A stretch of 64,000 bases of DNA from a virus. The notes under the pieces were generated by a model. That model saw only the letters and a program-made list of their open reading frames with translations, ran no database searches and was not told the DNA's origin. Location of the stretch: positions 1 through 64,000 of the IMG/VR virus record IMGVR_UViG_3300028275_000013. One strand, 5' to 3'. Each line of letters begins with the position of its first letter. Position 1 is the first letter of the stretch. Of the stretch, positions 55,140 through 62,949 are shown in pieces. The position numbers were made by a program, and so were the translations under genes.

Positions 55140-55528
55140 TAGAAGACGATTTTTATGCAACAATAAAATTAAAAACAGGGGAAGAAATATTTGCTAAAGT
55201 TGCTGCCTCTGAAGAAGAAGATCGAACAATATTGATTATTTCAAATCCCATTGTTTTAAGCGAAGTTACTACTAGAATGGGAGTTGTTGGATATAAAATA
55301 GAACCTTGGTTAAAAACAACAAAGGAAGATATGTTTTTAATAAATCTTGAAGATGTATTAACTCTTTCCGAATCTTCAGATATAAAAATAATAATGATGT
55401 ATCAAAATTATGTACGACAATCTGATAAAAAAAGTATAAATCAATCAAAAATCAGTCGTAAAATGGGTTATATCTCTAATGTCAATGATGCTAAAGAGAT
55501 ATTAGAGAAACTCTATAAAAATAGTTAA
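55136..55528 (+). CDS. Conserved hypothetical cyanophage protein (130 aa)
   Basis: ATGA overlap with uvsW. The N-terminal ~80 residues (DDFYATIKLKTGEEIFAKVA, then ILIISNPIVLSEV) form a strand-rich small barrel of the kind seen in Sm-like folds; the C-terminus is helical and basic (VNDAKEILEKLYKNS). I recall a homologous gene between uvsW and gp55 in cyanophages. No known activity. An RNA-binding role would fit an Sm-like fold but is inference. Confidence 0.7.
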   Translation: MIEDDFYATIKLKTGEEIFAKVAASEEEDRTILIISNPIVLSEVTTRMGVVGYKIEPWLKTTKEDMFLINLEDVLTLSESSDIKIIMMYQNYVRQSDKKSINQSKISRKMGYISNVNDAKEILEKLYKNS

Positions 55529-55579
55529 AGCTTATCTTATCAACCTCCACAAAGGTAATTGTATCAACTTTTGAATACC

Positions 55580-55608
55580 TTGTCAAGCATTTGTATAAGT
55601 GGTATAAT
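55580..55608 (+). promoter_or_regulatory. Host-type (sigma70) promoter for gp55
   Basis: TTGTCA (55580-55585) and TATAAT (55603-55608) with exactly 17 bp between, about 26 nt before the gp55 ATG. It lies in a 105-bp gap after the preceding stop, and the only other feature there is A/T-rich sequence. It gives the late sigma factor its own early-type expression. Confidence 0.85.
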
Positions 55609-55633
55609 CTATACATAATAATGATAAAAACTT

Positions 55634-56173
55634 ATGATTACCACAGCAGTCATGGCCAAAAGAAAAAGGTCAGAGCATTATGTCAATAATAAAGAGTTCC
55701 TTGCTGCTATCATCAAATATCGTGAAGATGTTGAAATAACTTTTATTAAAAAGTTTGGCAGAGAATTAACGAAAGAAGACCGTGCAAAGACTTGGGATAC
55801 AAAACCTCCTATTCCCCGCTACATTGGAGAGTGTTTCTTAAAGATTGCGAATCACCTTTCCTTTAAACCAAACTTCGTGAACTACATGTTCAAGGAAGAT
55901 ATGATTTCTGATGGTATTGAAAATTGTGTTCAGTACATTCACAATTTCAATCCGGAGAAGTCACAAAATCCTTTCGCATACTTCACTCAAATCATTCACT
56001 ACGCTTTCCTTCGTCGCATCCAAAGAGAAAAGCGTCAATTGGAAATCAAAAATAAAATCCTTGAAAGGTCTGGATTTTCGGAAGTCTTCACAGACGACAA
56101 CACTATTGACGGCGGGAACTATTCCGATTATAATTCTATCAAGGACGGAGTTCACAGCAAACTGCGGTATTGA
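55634..56173 (+). CDS. gp55: gp55-like sigma factor for late transcription
   Basis: At 179 aa (T4 gp55 is 185 aa). It has the compact sigma region 2-like helices (PRYIGECFLKIANHLSFKPN, then YMFKEDMISDGIENCVQYIH and NPFAYFTQIIHYAFLRRIQR) that bind core RNA polymerase and the TAAATA late -10. There is no region 4, as is normal for gp55, which relies on the gp45 clamp via gp33. ATG 55634 is used here; ATG 55652 (MAKRKRSEHYVNNKEFLAAI) is equally plausible and may be the true start. gp47 follows with no gap. Confidence 0.95.
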   Translation: MITTAVMAKRKRSEHYVNNKEFLAAIIKYREDVEITFIKKFGRELTKEDRAKTWDTKPPIPRYIGECFLKIANHLSFKPNFVNYMFKEDMISDGIENCVQYIHNFNPEKSQNPFAYFTQIIHYAFLRRIQREKRQLEIKNKILERSGFSEVFTDDNTIDGGNYSDYNSIKDGVHSKLRY

Positions 56174-57214
56174 ATGAAAGTAGCAATTATTACAGACCAA
56201 CATTTTGGTGCGAGAAAGAATTCCAAACTCTTTCATGATTATTTTCTAAATTTCTACGACAATGTATTTTTCCCTACACTCGAAGAGCAAGGGATTACTA
56301 CTGTTGTAGATATGGGAGATACTTTTGATAGTCGTAAGGGAATTGATTTCTCTGCTTTATCTTGGGCAAAAAATAATTACTATGACCGTCTTCAAGAAAT
56401 GGGTGTAAGGGTCCATACAATTGTAGGAAATCATACGGCTTATTATAAGAACACTAATAATGTAAATGCAGTTGATTTACTTTTGCGTGAGTATGATAAT
56501 GTGACGGTATATTCGGAACCAACTGAAGTTATTCTCGATAATCTCCGAACACTTTTTATACCCTGGATTAATCAAGAAAATGAGGAAAGTACTCTCAAAC
56601 TTATTAAAAAGACAACTTGCCCGTGCGCGATGGGGCACCTTGAACTCCAGGGATTTAGAGTTAATAAGCAAATCGTCATGGAGCACGGTCTGGAGGGCAA
56701 ACTATTTGATAAGTTCACTAGAGTCTACTCGGGACACTATCACACTAGATCGAATGATGGAACGGTCTTTTACTTAGGAAATCCCTATGAGATCTACTGG
56801 ACTGATGTTGGTGATACTCGTGGATTCACTATTTTTGATACTGAAACGATAACTCACGAGCATGTAAACAATCCTTATAAGATGTTCCATAACATTTATT
56901 ATGAGGACACTAACTATCAAACATTTGATACTCGTGAGTACGAAAACAAGATCGTAAAGGTTGTTGTTCGTAAAAAGTCTGACACTAAAAAGTTTGAAAA
57001 GTTTATTGATAAACTTTATTCTTCCAACATTGCAGAACTCAAAATCATTGAGAATTTTGACATTCAAGAACATGAAGAGTTTGAAGCATTTGAAAGCGAA
57101 GACACTATTTCTATCCTGAATAGATATATTGAGGAGGCAGAAATTAGTCTTGATAAATCAGTCATTCAAAAAATGATGCAAGAAATTTATCAAGAGGCAT
57201 GTGAATTAGTTTAA
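56174..57214 (+). CDS. gp47: gp47-like recombination nuclease subunit (Mre11/SbcD family)
   Basis: At 346 aa (T4 gp47 is 339 aa). Metallophosphoesterase motifs in order: D8/H10 in TDQH, D49 in DMGDTFD, N86/H87 in VGNHTAYY, H155 in MGHLE and the GHYH motif (187-190). With gp46 it forms the Mre11-Rad50-like complex that resects DNA ends for recombination-dependent replication and degrades host DNA. It starts directly after gp55, and the gp46 partner follows one small gene later. Confidence 0.95.
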   Translation: MKVAIITDQHFGARKNSKLFHDYFLNFYDNVFFPTLEEQGITTVVDMGDTFDSRKGIDFSALSWAKNNYYDRLQEMGVRVHTIVGNHTAYYKNTNNVNAVDLLLREYDNVTVYSEPTEVILDNLRTLFIPWINQENEESTLKLIKKTTCPCAMGHLELQGFRVNKQIVMEHGLEGKLFDKFTRVYSGHYHTRSNDGTVFYLGNPYEIYWTDVGDTRGFTIFDTETITHEHVNNPYKMFHNIYYEDTNYQTFDTREYENKIVKVVVRKKSDTKKFEKFIDKLYSSNIAELKIIENFDIQEHEEFEAFESEDTISILNRYIEEAEISLDKSVIQKMMQEIYQEACELV

Positions 57215-57487
57215 ATGTTTATTCTAACAATCAATGGCAGAGAAACTGAAGGAGCATATTCCGTAATTGATGATGAGGGAGAACATATTTTGTATCTTTT
57301 TCAGGAAGAGGATGATGCTGTTCGGTATGCTATGATGTTAGAAGAAGAAGGATATCCAGAAATGCATGTAATTGAAATTGAAGATGAAGTAATGATAAAA
57401 ACTTGTGAACTGCATGGGTATCAATATGCAGTGATTACTCCAAATGACATTGTAATTCCTCCAAACACTGATCATGATTTTATTTAA
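57215..57487 (+). CDS. DUF3110-like protein between gp47 and gp46 (90 aa)
   Basis: ATG 57215 abuts the gp47 stop; the end overlaps gp46 by 14 nt. The pattern (FILTINGRETEGAYSVIDDE, then GEHILYLFQEEDDAVRYAMM and LEEEGYPEMHVIEIEDEVM) is typical of DUF3110, a small alpha/beta domain common in cyanobacteria and their phages, where it often occupies this position. Acidic and soluble. It may modulate the gp46/47 complex or derive from the host; both are inference. Confidence 0.75.
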   Translation: MFILTINGRETEGAYSVIDDEGEHILYLFQEEDDAVRYAMMLEEEGYPEMHVIEIEDEVMIKTCELHGYQYAVITPNDIVIPPNTDHDFI

Positions 57488-59186
57488 AACTATTCGTTGG
57501 AAAAACTTTTTAAGCACTGGCAATCAGTACACTGAAGTTGATTTTACAAAAAATAAAACTAATCTCATTGTCGGTACAAATGGAGCAGGAAAAAGTACTG
57601 TTCTGGATGCACTTACATTTGCTTTGTTTGGAAAACCATTTCGTAAGATTAATAAACCTCAACTTATTAACTCTGTAAATGAAAAGGACTGTAGAGTTGA
57701 AGTAGAGTTTTCGATTGGAAATGCTGATTGGAAAGTTGTAAGGGGAATTAAACCTGCACTTTTTGAGATTTGGAGAAATGATACTTCTTTGGATCAATCT
57801 GCCGCTGCTTTAGATCAGCAGAAGTGGTTGGAGCAAAATGTTCTTAAAATGAACTACAAGTCCTTCACTCAGATTGTAATTCTGGGTTCTAGTACTTTTG
57901 TTCCTTTTATGCAACTCTCTGCTGCACATCGTAGAGAAGTCATTGAGGATTTGCTTGATATCAAGATTTTTTCTTCAATGAATATGGTTATCAAAGAAAA
58001 GATTCGTCAAACAAAAGAAGAAATCAAAGTTTATGAACTGAAGAAAGAATCTCTTCTTGATAAAGTCAAAATGCAACAGGAGTTCATTGAAGAACTTGAG
58101 AATCGCGGAAAAGAAAGTATTGATAATAGTAATCGGAAAATTTCCGATTTGGATAAAGAAATCCAACAATATATGAATGAGAATAGTACTTTAGAAGAAC
58201 CTCTTTATGAGTATATTCGAGAGCAAGATAAGTTGGTTGGATATGCAGAAAAACTACGCAAACTTGGAAACTTAAAGGGTAAGATTTCTCAAAAAGTATC
58301 TACCATTACTAAAGAGCATAAGTTCTTTACAGAGAATACGGTATGCCCCACCTGCACACAGTCTATCGAAGAGATCTTCAGAATAAATAGAATTAACGAC
58401 GCTCAAAATAAAGCAAAAGAGTTGCAATCTGGTTATAAAGAACTAGAGGAGGCAATTAAAGAGGAAGAAGAGCGAGAGCGTCAATTCAATACTCTGTCGA
58501 AGGAGATTTCAAAATTAACGAATGGCATTTCTCAAAACAATATTAAGATTAACGGATTACAAAGACAAATCCGAAATCTTGAAAAAGAAATTCAAGTTCT
58601 TACCGAGAACCTTGCAAACCGAAATTCTGAACATGAGAAGTTAGAATCCTTCAAAGACAACTTAAAAATTACATACGACGAACTCGCTTCTAAAAAAGAC
58701 ACAATCAACTATTACGATTTTTCGTATAGTTTGCTCAAAGACGGTGGAGTAAAATCCAAAATTATTAAGAAGTATTTGCCACTCATCAATCAGCAGGTCA
58801 ATCGTTATCTGCAAATGATGGACTTCTATATTAACTTTACTCTTGATGAGGAGTTTAACGAAACCGTCCAGTCACCCATTCACGAAGATTTCTCCTATGC
58901 TTCTTTTAGTGAAGGAGAAAAACAAAGAATCGACCTAGCACTTCTTTTTACTTGGAGAGAAGTTGCAAGAATGAAGAACTCGGTGAATACTAATCTAATG
59001 ATTCTTGATGAAATTTTTGATAGTTCTTTGGATTCCACTGGAACCGAAGAGTTTCTTAAAATCATTCGTTATGTAATTAAAGACGCAAACATTTTTGTTA
59101 TCTCTCATAAGACAGGTCTTGAGGACAGATTTGAAAGTGTCATAAAGTTTGAAAAAGTAAAAGGTTTTTCGCATATGGTGGTCTGA
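57474..59186 (+). CDS. gp46: gp46-like recombination nuclease subunit (Rad50/SbcC family)
   Basis: At 570 aa (T4 gp46 is 560 aa). ABC ATPase split by a coiled coil: Walker A GTNGAGKST (34-42), zinc hook CPTC (~291-294) at the coiled-coil tip, signature SFSEGEKQRIDLALLF (~478) and Walker B LMILDEIFDS (~508), then the switch His in FVISHK. It pairs with gp47 to bind and process DNA ends. It begins 14 nt inside the previous gene, a translational overlap. Confidence 0.95.
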   Translation: MILFKTIRWKNFLSTGNQYTEVDFTKNKTNLIVGTNGAGKSTVLDALTFALFGKPFRKINKPQLINSVNEKDCRVEVEFSIGNADWKVVRGIKPALFEIWRNDTSLDQSAAALDQQKWLEQNVLKMNYKSFTQIVILGSSTFVPFMQLSAAHRREVIEDLLDIKIFSSMNMVIKEKIRQTKEEIKVYELKKESLLDKVKMQQEFIEELENRGKESIDNSNRKISDLDKEIQQYMNENSTLEEPLYEYIREQDKLVGYAEKLRKLGNLKGKISQKVSTITKEHKFFTENTVCPTCTQSIEEIFRINRINDAQNKAKELQSGYKELEEAIKEEEERERQFNTLSKEISKLTNGISQNNIKINGLQRQIRNLEKEIQVLTENLANRNSEHEKLESFKDNLKITYDELASKKDTINYYDFSYSLLKDGGVKSKIIKKYLPLINQQVNRYLQMMDFYINFTLDEEFNETVQSPIHEDFSYASFSEGEKQRIDLALLFTWREVARMKNSVNTNLMILDEIFDSSLDSTGTEEFLKIIRYVIKDANIFVISHKTGLEDRFESVIKFEKVKGFSHMVV

Positions 59187-59200
59187 TCCACTTAATAACA

Positions 59201-59422
59201 ATGCAAGTCCCAAACTGGAAACACCATTCAAAGAAAGAACAGAAACGAAAACTTAAACCGCAAGCACTGAGGCAAGCAAAAGCACGACTCGCCCAGTTCA
59301 AAAAGCGTCACATGGGTCGCCCAAAAGGCGACCTTTCGTTTTATGATGGTCTCATACGAAACAAACCTCATGGCAGTCTCTCACGAAATCAAATCTCAAC
59401 TTGCCAAACTTCTTGCTACTGA
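59201..59422 (+). CDS. Small basic protein (73 aa) whose frame runs through a terminator
   Basis: ATG 59201, 15 nt after gp46. The first ~40 residues (MQVPNWKHHSKKEQKRKLKP, then QALRQAKARLAQFKKRH) are basic and helical, a plausible nucleic-acid-binding peptide. Residues ~38-45 are encoded by the terminator hairpin at 59315-59341, and the frame then overlaps the start of the next gene by 53 nt. The tail may be an unselected extension. Function unknown. Confidence 0.55.
   Translation: MQVPNWKHHSKKEQKRKLKPQALRQAKARLAQFKKRHMGRPKGDLSFYDGLIRNKPHGSLSRNQISTCQTSCY
59315..59341 (+). terminator. Intrinsic terminator inside the 73-aa frame
   Basis: GGTCGCC (59315-59321), loop CAAAA, GGCGACC (59327-59333), then TTTCGTTTT. 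A 7-bp GC stem with a near T-run, 29 nt before the ATG at 59370. It would end transcription from the gp55-gp46 operon, apart from readthrough into the CobT-like gene. Confidence 0.8.
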
Positions 59423-61556
59423 AGACCTTGTGGTGGAACACAAGAAGGTTCCTACTGCTTGTTTCAATGTTCATACTCGTGTTCTGACTCTGCCTTTGTG
59501 GGAAAAGGCAAGTAACCTTGTATATGACCTTCTGGTTGGTCATGAGGTGGGTCACGCACTCTTTACTCCTGATGAGGATTGGAGCGAAACTGCAAAAGTT
59601 CCTCAGCAGTTTGTGAATGTGGTTGAGGATGCTCGCATTGAAAAACTGATGAAGCGTAAGTATGCTGGTCTTGCTAAGACTTTCTTTAATGGATATAAGG
59701 AACTGAACGAAGAAGATTTCTTTCAACTCAAAGAAGAAGATATTTCTACTTTTAATCTTGCTGACCGCGCTAACCTTTATTTTAAAGTTGGCAACTTTTT
59801 GACTCTTGATTTTACTCCAGAGGAAAAAGAAATCATTAATATCATTGATGCTTGTGAAAGTTTTGCAGATACACTGATTGCTGCTGAAGAACTTTATAAT
59901 TATTGTAAAAAAGAAAAGGAACAACAGCAGAAGGTTGCTGACTTTGATTCTCACGAAACTCAAGGAAATTCACAGTCTCCTGCAAGTGATTTTGTGGAGA
60001 CTAATGACTCCTCTTCTGAGCAAGAAGGTGAGAGTGATAACTCCTCTGAAAAAGAGTCTTCAGAGTCCTATGGTGGCACTGCTCAAGGTGATGAAACTCC
60101 CGTAAAATCTTCTGGGGAAAAAGAAGAACCTGAAGTTCGCACTGCAGAGTCTTTGGAAGATAAGATTCGTGACCTTGTGGGTAACGATGGATATGAAAAT
60201 GTTTATATTGAGGTTCCTCAAGTAAATCTTGATACTGTTATTGGTAAGAACTCTGAAGTTCATAAAGATATTGATGATTCTTTTGCTCATCAACAAAAAA
60301 TCCATAATGAACATGCGGAAAGACAAAGTTATACTCCTACAAATCTCTATAAAGAATCTGATCTTGACTTTAAAAAGTTTAAATCTTCTGCTCAAAAAGA
60401 AGTCAACTACTTGGTAAAAGAATTTGAATGTCGTAAGGCTGCAGATCAGTATGCTCGTGCATCAACTGCTCGCACTGGTGTTCTCGATACATCTCGTCTT
60501 CATACTTACAAGTACAATGAAGACTTGTTCAAGAAAGTATCTGTGATTCCTGATGGCAAGAATCATGGTCTTGTATTTGTTTTGGACTGGAGTGGTTCTA
60601 TGTGTGATGTGATGCTTGATACATGTAAGCAACTCTTCAATCTTGTTTGGTTCTGTAAGAAAGTATCCATTCCTTTTGAGGTTTATGCTTTTACTAGTGA
60701 GTGGCGTCGTGGTGAGTATGATTATGAAAATGATCGTTATCTTGCTGCAGACCGCACTCCACATTACCAAAAGAAAGATGGTCTTCTGGTTGTAGATGAA
60801 ACTTTCTCCATGATGAATATTCTCACTAGTAAAGTTTCTGGTAGTGTTCTTGAGCATCAAATGTTGAATATTTGGCGTCTTGCTTATTGTTTTGGTAGGA
60901 CTTATAGTTCTCCCTATACTTATCCAAATCGTCTTTCTCTCTCAGGAACTCCTTTGAATGAATCTCTGATTACTCTTCATCAGATTCTTCCTAAGTTCCA
61001 AAAGGAAAACAAACTTCAAAAAGTTCAATGTATTGTTCTTACTGATGGTGAAGCAAATCAACTTGTCCACCACAAAGAAGTTAAACGCCAGTGGGAAAAG
61101 AAACCATTTCTTGGAACTGGGTATATTAATCCACATACGACATTCCTTCGTGATCGTAAACTTGGAACTACCTATAAGATTGGATATGGTTATCATGAAT
61201 TTACTGATGTTCTTCTTAGGAACCTGAAAGATAAGTTTACTTCCATGAACTTTATTGGTATTCGTGTTCTTGAAAGTCGCAACTTCAGTCGCTTTGTTCA
61301 AATGTATCATTCTCAACTTGAAAAAGAATATGAGAAAATTCAAAATGATTGGAAGAAACTGAAGAGTTTCACAATTACAAAGTCTGGATATGATGCGTAC
61401 TTTGGAATGTCTGCAACTGCACTTTCTCAAGAAACTGAGTTTGAAGTTTCCGAAGATGCAACTAAATCCCAAATTAAATCTGCGTTCGTTAAGTCCCTTA
61501 AGACTAAAAAACTAAATAAAAAAGTTCTTGGTGAGTTCATTTCTTTAGTTGCATGA
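59370..61556 (+). CDS. CobT-like VWA protein with HExxH metallopeptidase motif (728 aa)
   Basis: I take ATG 59370 (MAVSHEIKSQLAKLLATEDL); ATG 59343 would add 9 residues encoded right after the terminator. Near the N-terminus lies HEVGH (residues 58-62), a zinc-binding motif, followed by VNVVEDARIEKLMKRKY, where the acidic residues could supply the third ligand as in gluzincins. Residues ~190-260 are a Ser/Glu-rich disordered acidic linker. The C-terminal half is a von Willebrand A domain with MIDAS motif DWSGSM (~406-411) and a later VLTDGEANQ. The neighbour CobS-like AAA+ ATPase makes a CobS/CobT or MoxR/VWA-like pair. The real substrate is unknown; proteolysis or metal-dependent chaperone action is inference. 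Confidence 0.8.
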   Translation: MAVSHEIKSQLAKLLATEDLVVEHKKVPTACFNVHTRVLTLPLWEKASNLVYDLLVGHEVGHALFTPDEDWSETAKVPQQFVNVVEDARIEKLMKRKYAGLAKTFFNGYKELNEEDFFQLKEEDISTFNLADRANLYFKVGNFLTLDFTPEEKEIINIIDACESFADTLIAAEELYNYCKKEKEQQQKVADFDSHETQGNSQSPASDFVETNDSSSEQEGESDNSSEKESSESYGGTAQGDETPVKSSGEKEEPEVRTAESLEDKIRDLVGNDGYENVYIEVPQVNLDTVIGKNSEVHKDIDDSFAHQQKIHNEHAERQSYTPTNLYKESDLDFKKFKSSAQKEVNYLVKEFECRKAADQYARASTARTGVLDTSRLHTYKYNEDLFKKVSVIPDGKNHGLVFVLDWSGSMCDVMLDTCKQLFNLVWFCKKVSIPFEVYAFTSEWRRGEYDYENDRYLAADRTPHYQKKDGLLVVDETFSMMNILTSKVSGSVLEHQMLNIWRLAYCFGRTYSSPYTYPNRLSLSGTPLNESLITLHQILPKFQKENKLQKVQCIVLTDGEANQLVHHKEVKRQWEKKPFLGTGYINPHTTFLRDRKLGTTYKIGYGYHEFTDVLLRNLKDKFTSMNFIGIRVLESRNFSRFVQMYHSQLEKEYEKIQNDWKKLKSFTITKSGYDAYFGMSATALSQETEFEVSEDATKSQIKSAFVKSLKTKKLNKKVLGEFISLVA

Positions 61557-61738
61557 AACAAAAATTTCCATTCGAACATGTGGTAGAATACAATACAAAA
61601 GAAGTATGGATTAAATGTAATAGCAGTACAACTGCTATGGGCATTGACTCTTTAGTAAATAAGTACTATCCAGGATATACAGGTCATATTGCAAGTGAAG
61701 AGTACCTAAGAGAACTCAAGAACCAGTTGGCAAACTGA
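61553..61738 (+). CDS. Small hypothetical protein (61 aa)
   Basis: ATG 61553 overlaps the previous stop (ATGA). The pattern is FEHVVEYNTKEVWIKCN, then a helix (TAMGIDSLVNKYYPGYTGHI) and a C-terminal helix (EEYLRELKNQLAN). A compact soluble protein, co-expressed with the VWA protein and ended by a terminator 6 nt later. Not recognised. Confidence 0.6.
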   Translation: MKQKFPFEHVVEYNTKEVWIKCNSSTTAMGIDSLVNKYYPGYTGHIASEEYLRELKNQLAN

Positions 61739-61743
61739 CCACC

Positions 61744-61767
61744 GAGGTCCCAGGAGGACCTCTTTTT
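61744..61767 (+). terminator. Intrinsic terminator between the CobT-like and CobS-like genes
   Basis: GAGGTCC (61744-61750), loop CAGGA, GGACCTC (61756-61762), then five T. Canonical, so the two partner genes are transcribed at least partly separately. Confidence 0.88.
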
Positions 61768-61771
61768 GCTC

Positions 61772-61777
61772 TATAAT
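61772..61777 (+). promoter_or_regulatory. Possible -10 element for the CobS-like gene
   Basis: TATAAT just after the terminator, about 25 nt before the ATG at 61803. No -35 is found at the right distance because the terminator occupies that space. It may need an activator or be chance. Confidence 0.4.
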
Positions 61778-61802
61778 GACTAGGTTGAAACAAAGCAAAC
61801 TA

Positions 61803-62894
61803 ATGGCACTCTCCTCCGACTACATCCGCACTTCTCTACAGAACCTGTATGGAAACACCATCACTGGTGCTGATATCCGTGCCTGGTGTAATCTGAACGA
61901 TGCTAACTATCAAACTGTTACTAAAAAACTTGATCAATTTAAAGTTGGTCGTGGTAAATGGAATCTTGAAGTGACGCAACAAAAAGTACAAGAAATCGAA
62001 CGCACTTTCCAAGCACCTGCAGTGGTTCCCCCTATCGAACAAAACCTCATTCCCGATAAAGATGATACCTTCGTCAAGTTTGGTAACTTTGGTGATATTA
62101 AAAAAGTTATTCAGTCCAATATCTTTTATCCTGTGTTCGTCACTGGTCTGTCTGGTAATGGTAAAACTTTCAGCGTTGAGCAAGCATGTGCTCAACTGAA
62201 GCGTGAATTGATTCGTGTCAACATTACCATCGAGACTGATGAAGATGACCTGATTGGTGGTTTCCGTCTTGTCAATGGTGAGACTGTATGGCACAATGGT
62301 CCTGTAGTGGAAGCACTTGAGCGTGGTGCAGTGCTGCTGCTGGATGAGATTGACCTTGCTTCTAATAAGATCCTGTGCCTGCAATCCATTCTGGAAGGTA
62401 AAGGTGTGTTCCTCAAAAAGATCGGTCGCTTCGTGAAACCTGCCTCTGGTTTCAATGTGATCGCCACCGCCAACACCAAGGGTAAGGGTTCTGATGATGG
62501 TCGCTTCATCGGCACCAATGTTCTCAACGAAGCATTCCTTGAGCGTTTCCCTGTGACCTTTGAGCAGTCCTATCCCGCCCCTGCAACTGAGCAGAAGATT
62601 CTGGAAGGTATTGCTTTGGATCTGGGTATTGAAGATCGTAATTTCTGTAAGCGCCTGGTCGATTGGGCAGACATCATCCGTAAGACTTTCTACGATGGTG
62701 GTATTGAGGAGATCATCAGCACCCGCCGTCTGGTTCACATCATCCGTGCTTACAGCATTTTCCAAGATAAAGCAAAGGCAATCCAAGTGTGCGTTAACCG
62801 CTTTGATGATGAAACCAAGCAAGCATTCCTTGAACTTTATGACAAGGTTGATGCTGACTTTCAACTTCCTGTTGACGAACAGCAGTCAAACTGA
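61803..62894 (+). CDS. cobS: CobS-like AAA+ ATPase (363 aa)
   Basis: Start at ATG 61803 (MALSSDYIRTSLQNLYGNTI); an ATG at 61776 lies within the TATAAT box. After an N-terminal ~90-residue domain comes the AAA+ module: Walker A GLSGNGKTF (~residue 118), Walker B LLLDEIDLA (~182), sensor NVIATANTKG and an arginine-finger region FLERFPVTF. Closest known family is the CobS subunit of cobaltochelatase, a hallmark gene of T4-like cyanophages. Paired with a VWA protein, it may instead act as a MoxR-type remodelling ATPase. GC is visibly higher than in the tail genes. A long open frame on the opposite strand is a by-product of codon bias. Confidence 0.9.
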   Translation: MALSSDYIRTSLQNLYGNTITGADIRAWCNLNDANYQTVTKKLDQFKVGRGKWNLEVTQQKVQEIERTFQAPAVVPPIEQNLIPDKDDTFVKFGNFGDIKKVIQSNIFYPVFVTGLSGNGKTFSVEQACAQLKRELIRVNITIETDEDDLIGGFRLVNGETVWHNGPVVEALERGAVLLLDEIDLASNKILCLQSILEGKGVFLKKIGRFVKPASGFNVIATANTKGKGSDDGRFIGTNVLNEAFLERFPVTFEQSYPAPATEQKILEGIALDLGIEDRNFCKRLVDWADIIRKTFYDGGIEEIISTRRLVHIIRAYSIFQDKAKAIQVCVNRFDDETKQAFLELYDKVDADFQLPVDEQQSN

Positions 62895-62903
62895 TAGGAT
62901 ATA

Positions 62904-62929
62904 AGGAGGTCAATGTGCCTCCTCTTTTT
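62904..62929 (+). terminator. Intrinsic terminator after cobS
   Basis: AGGAGG (62904-62909), 8-nt loop, CCTCCT (62918-62923), then C and five T. A short but GC-rich stem, placed 10 nt after the cobS stop. Confidence 0.75.
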
Positions 62930-62949
62930 GTCCTTTACTATGAAATACA

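Noticed and set aside
61749-61777. Full sigma70 promoter before cobS
   Set aside because: TATAAT is present, but the -35 position falls in the terminator stem and does not resemble TTGACA. Only a possible -10 is reported.
61836-62864. A 342-codon open frame on the minus strand opposite cobS
   Set aside because: It mirrors a well-supported AAA+ gene on the plus strand and has no ribosome site or promoter. It arises from the codon bias of cobS. No other convincing minus-strand gene exists in the window.
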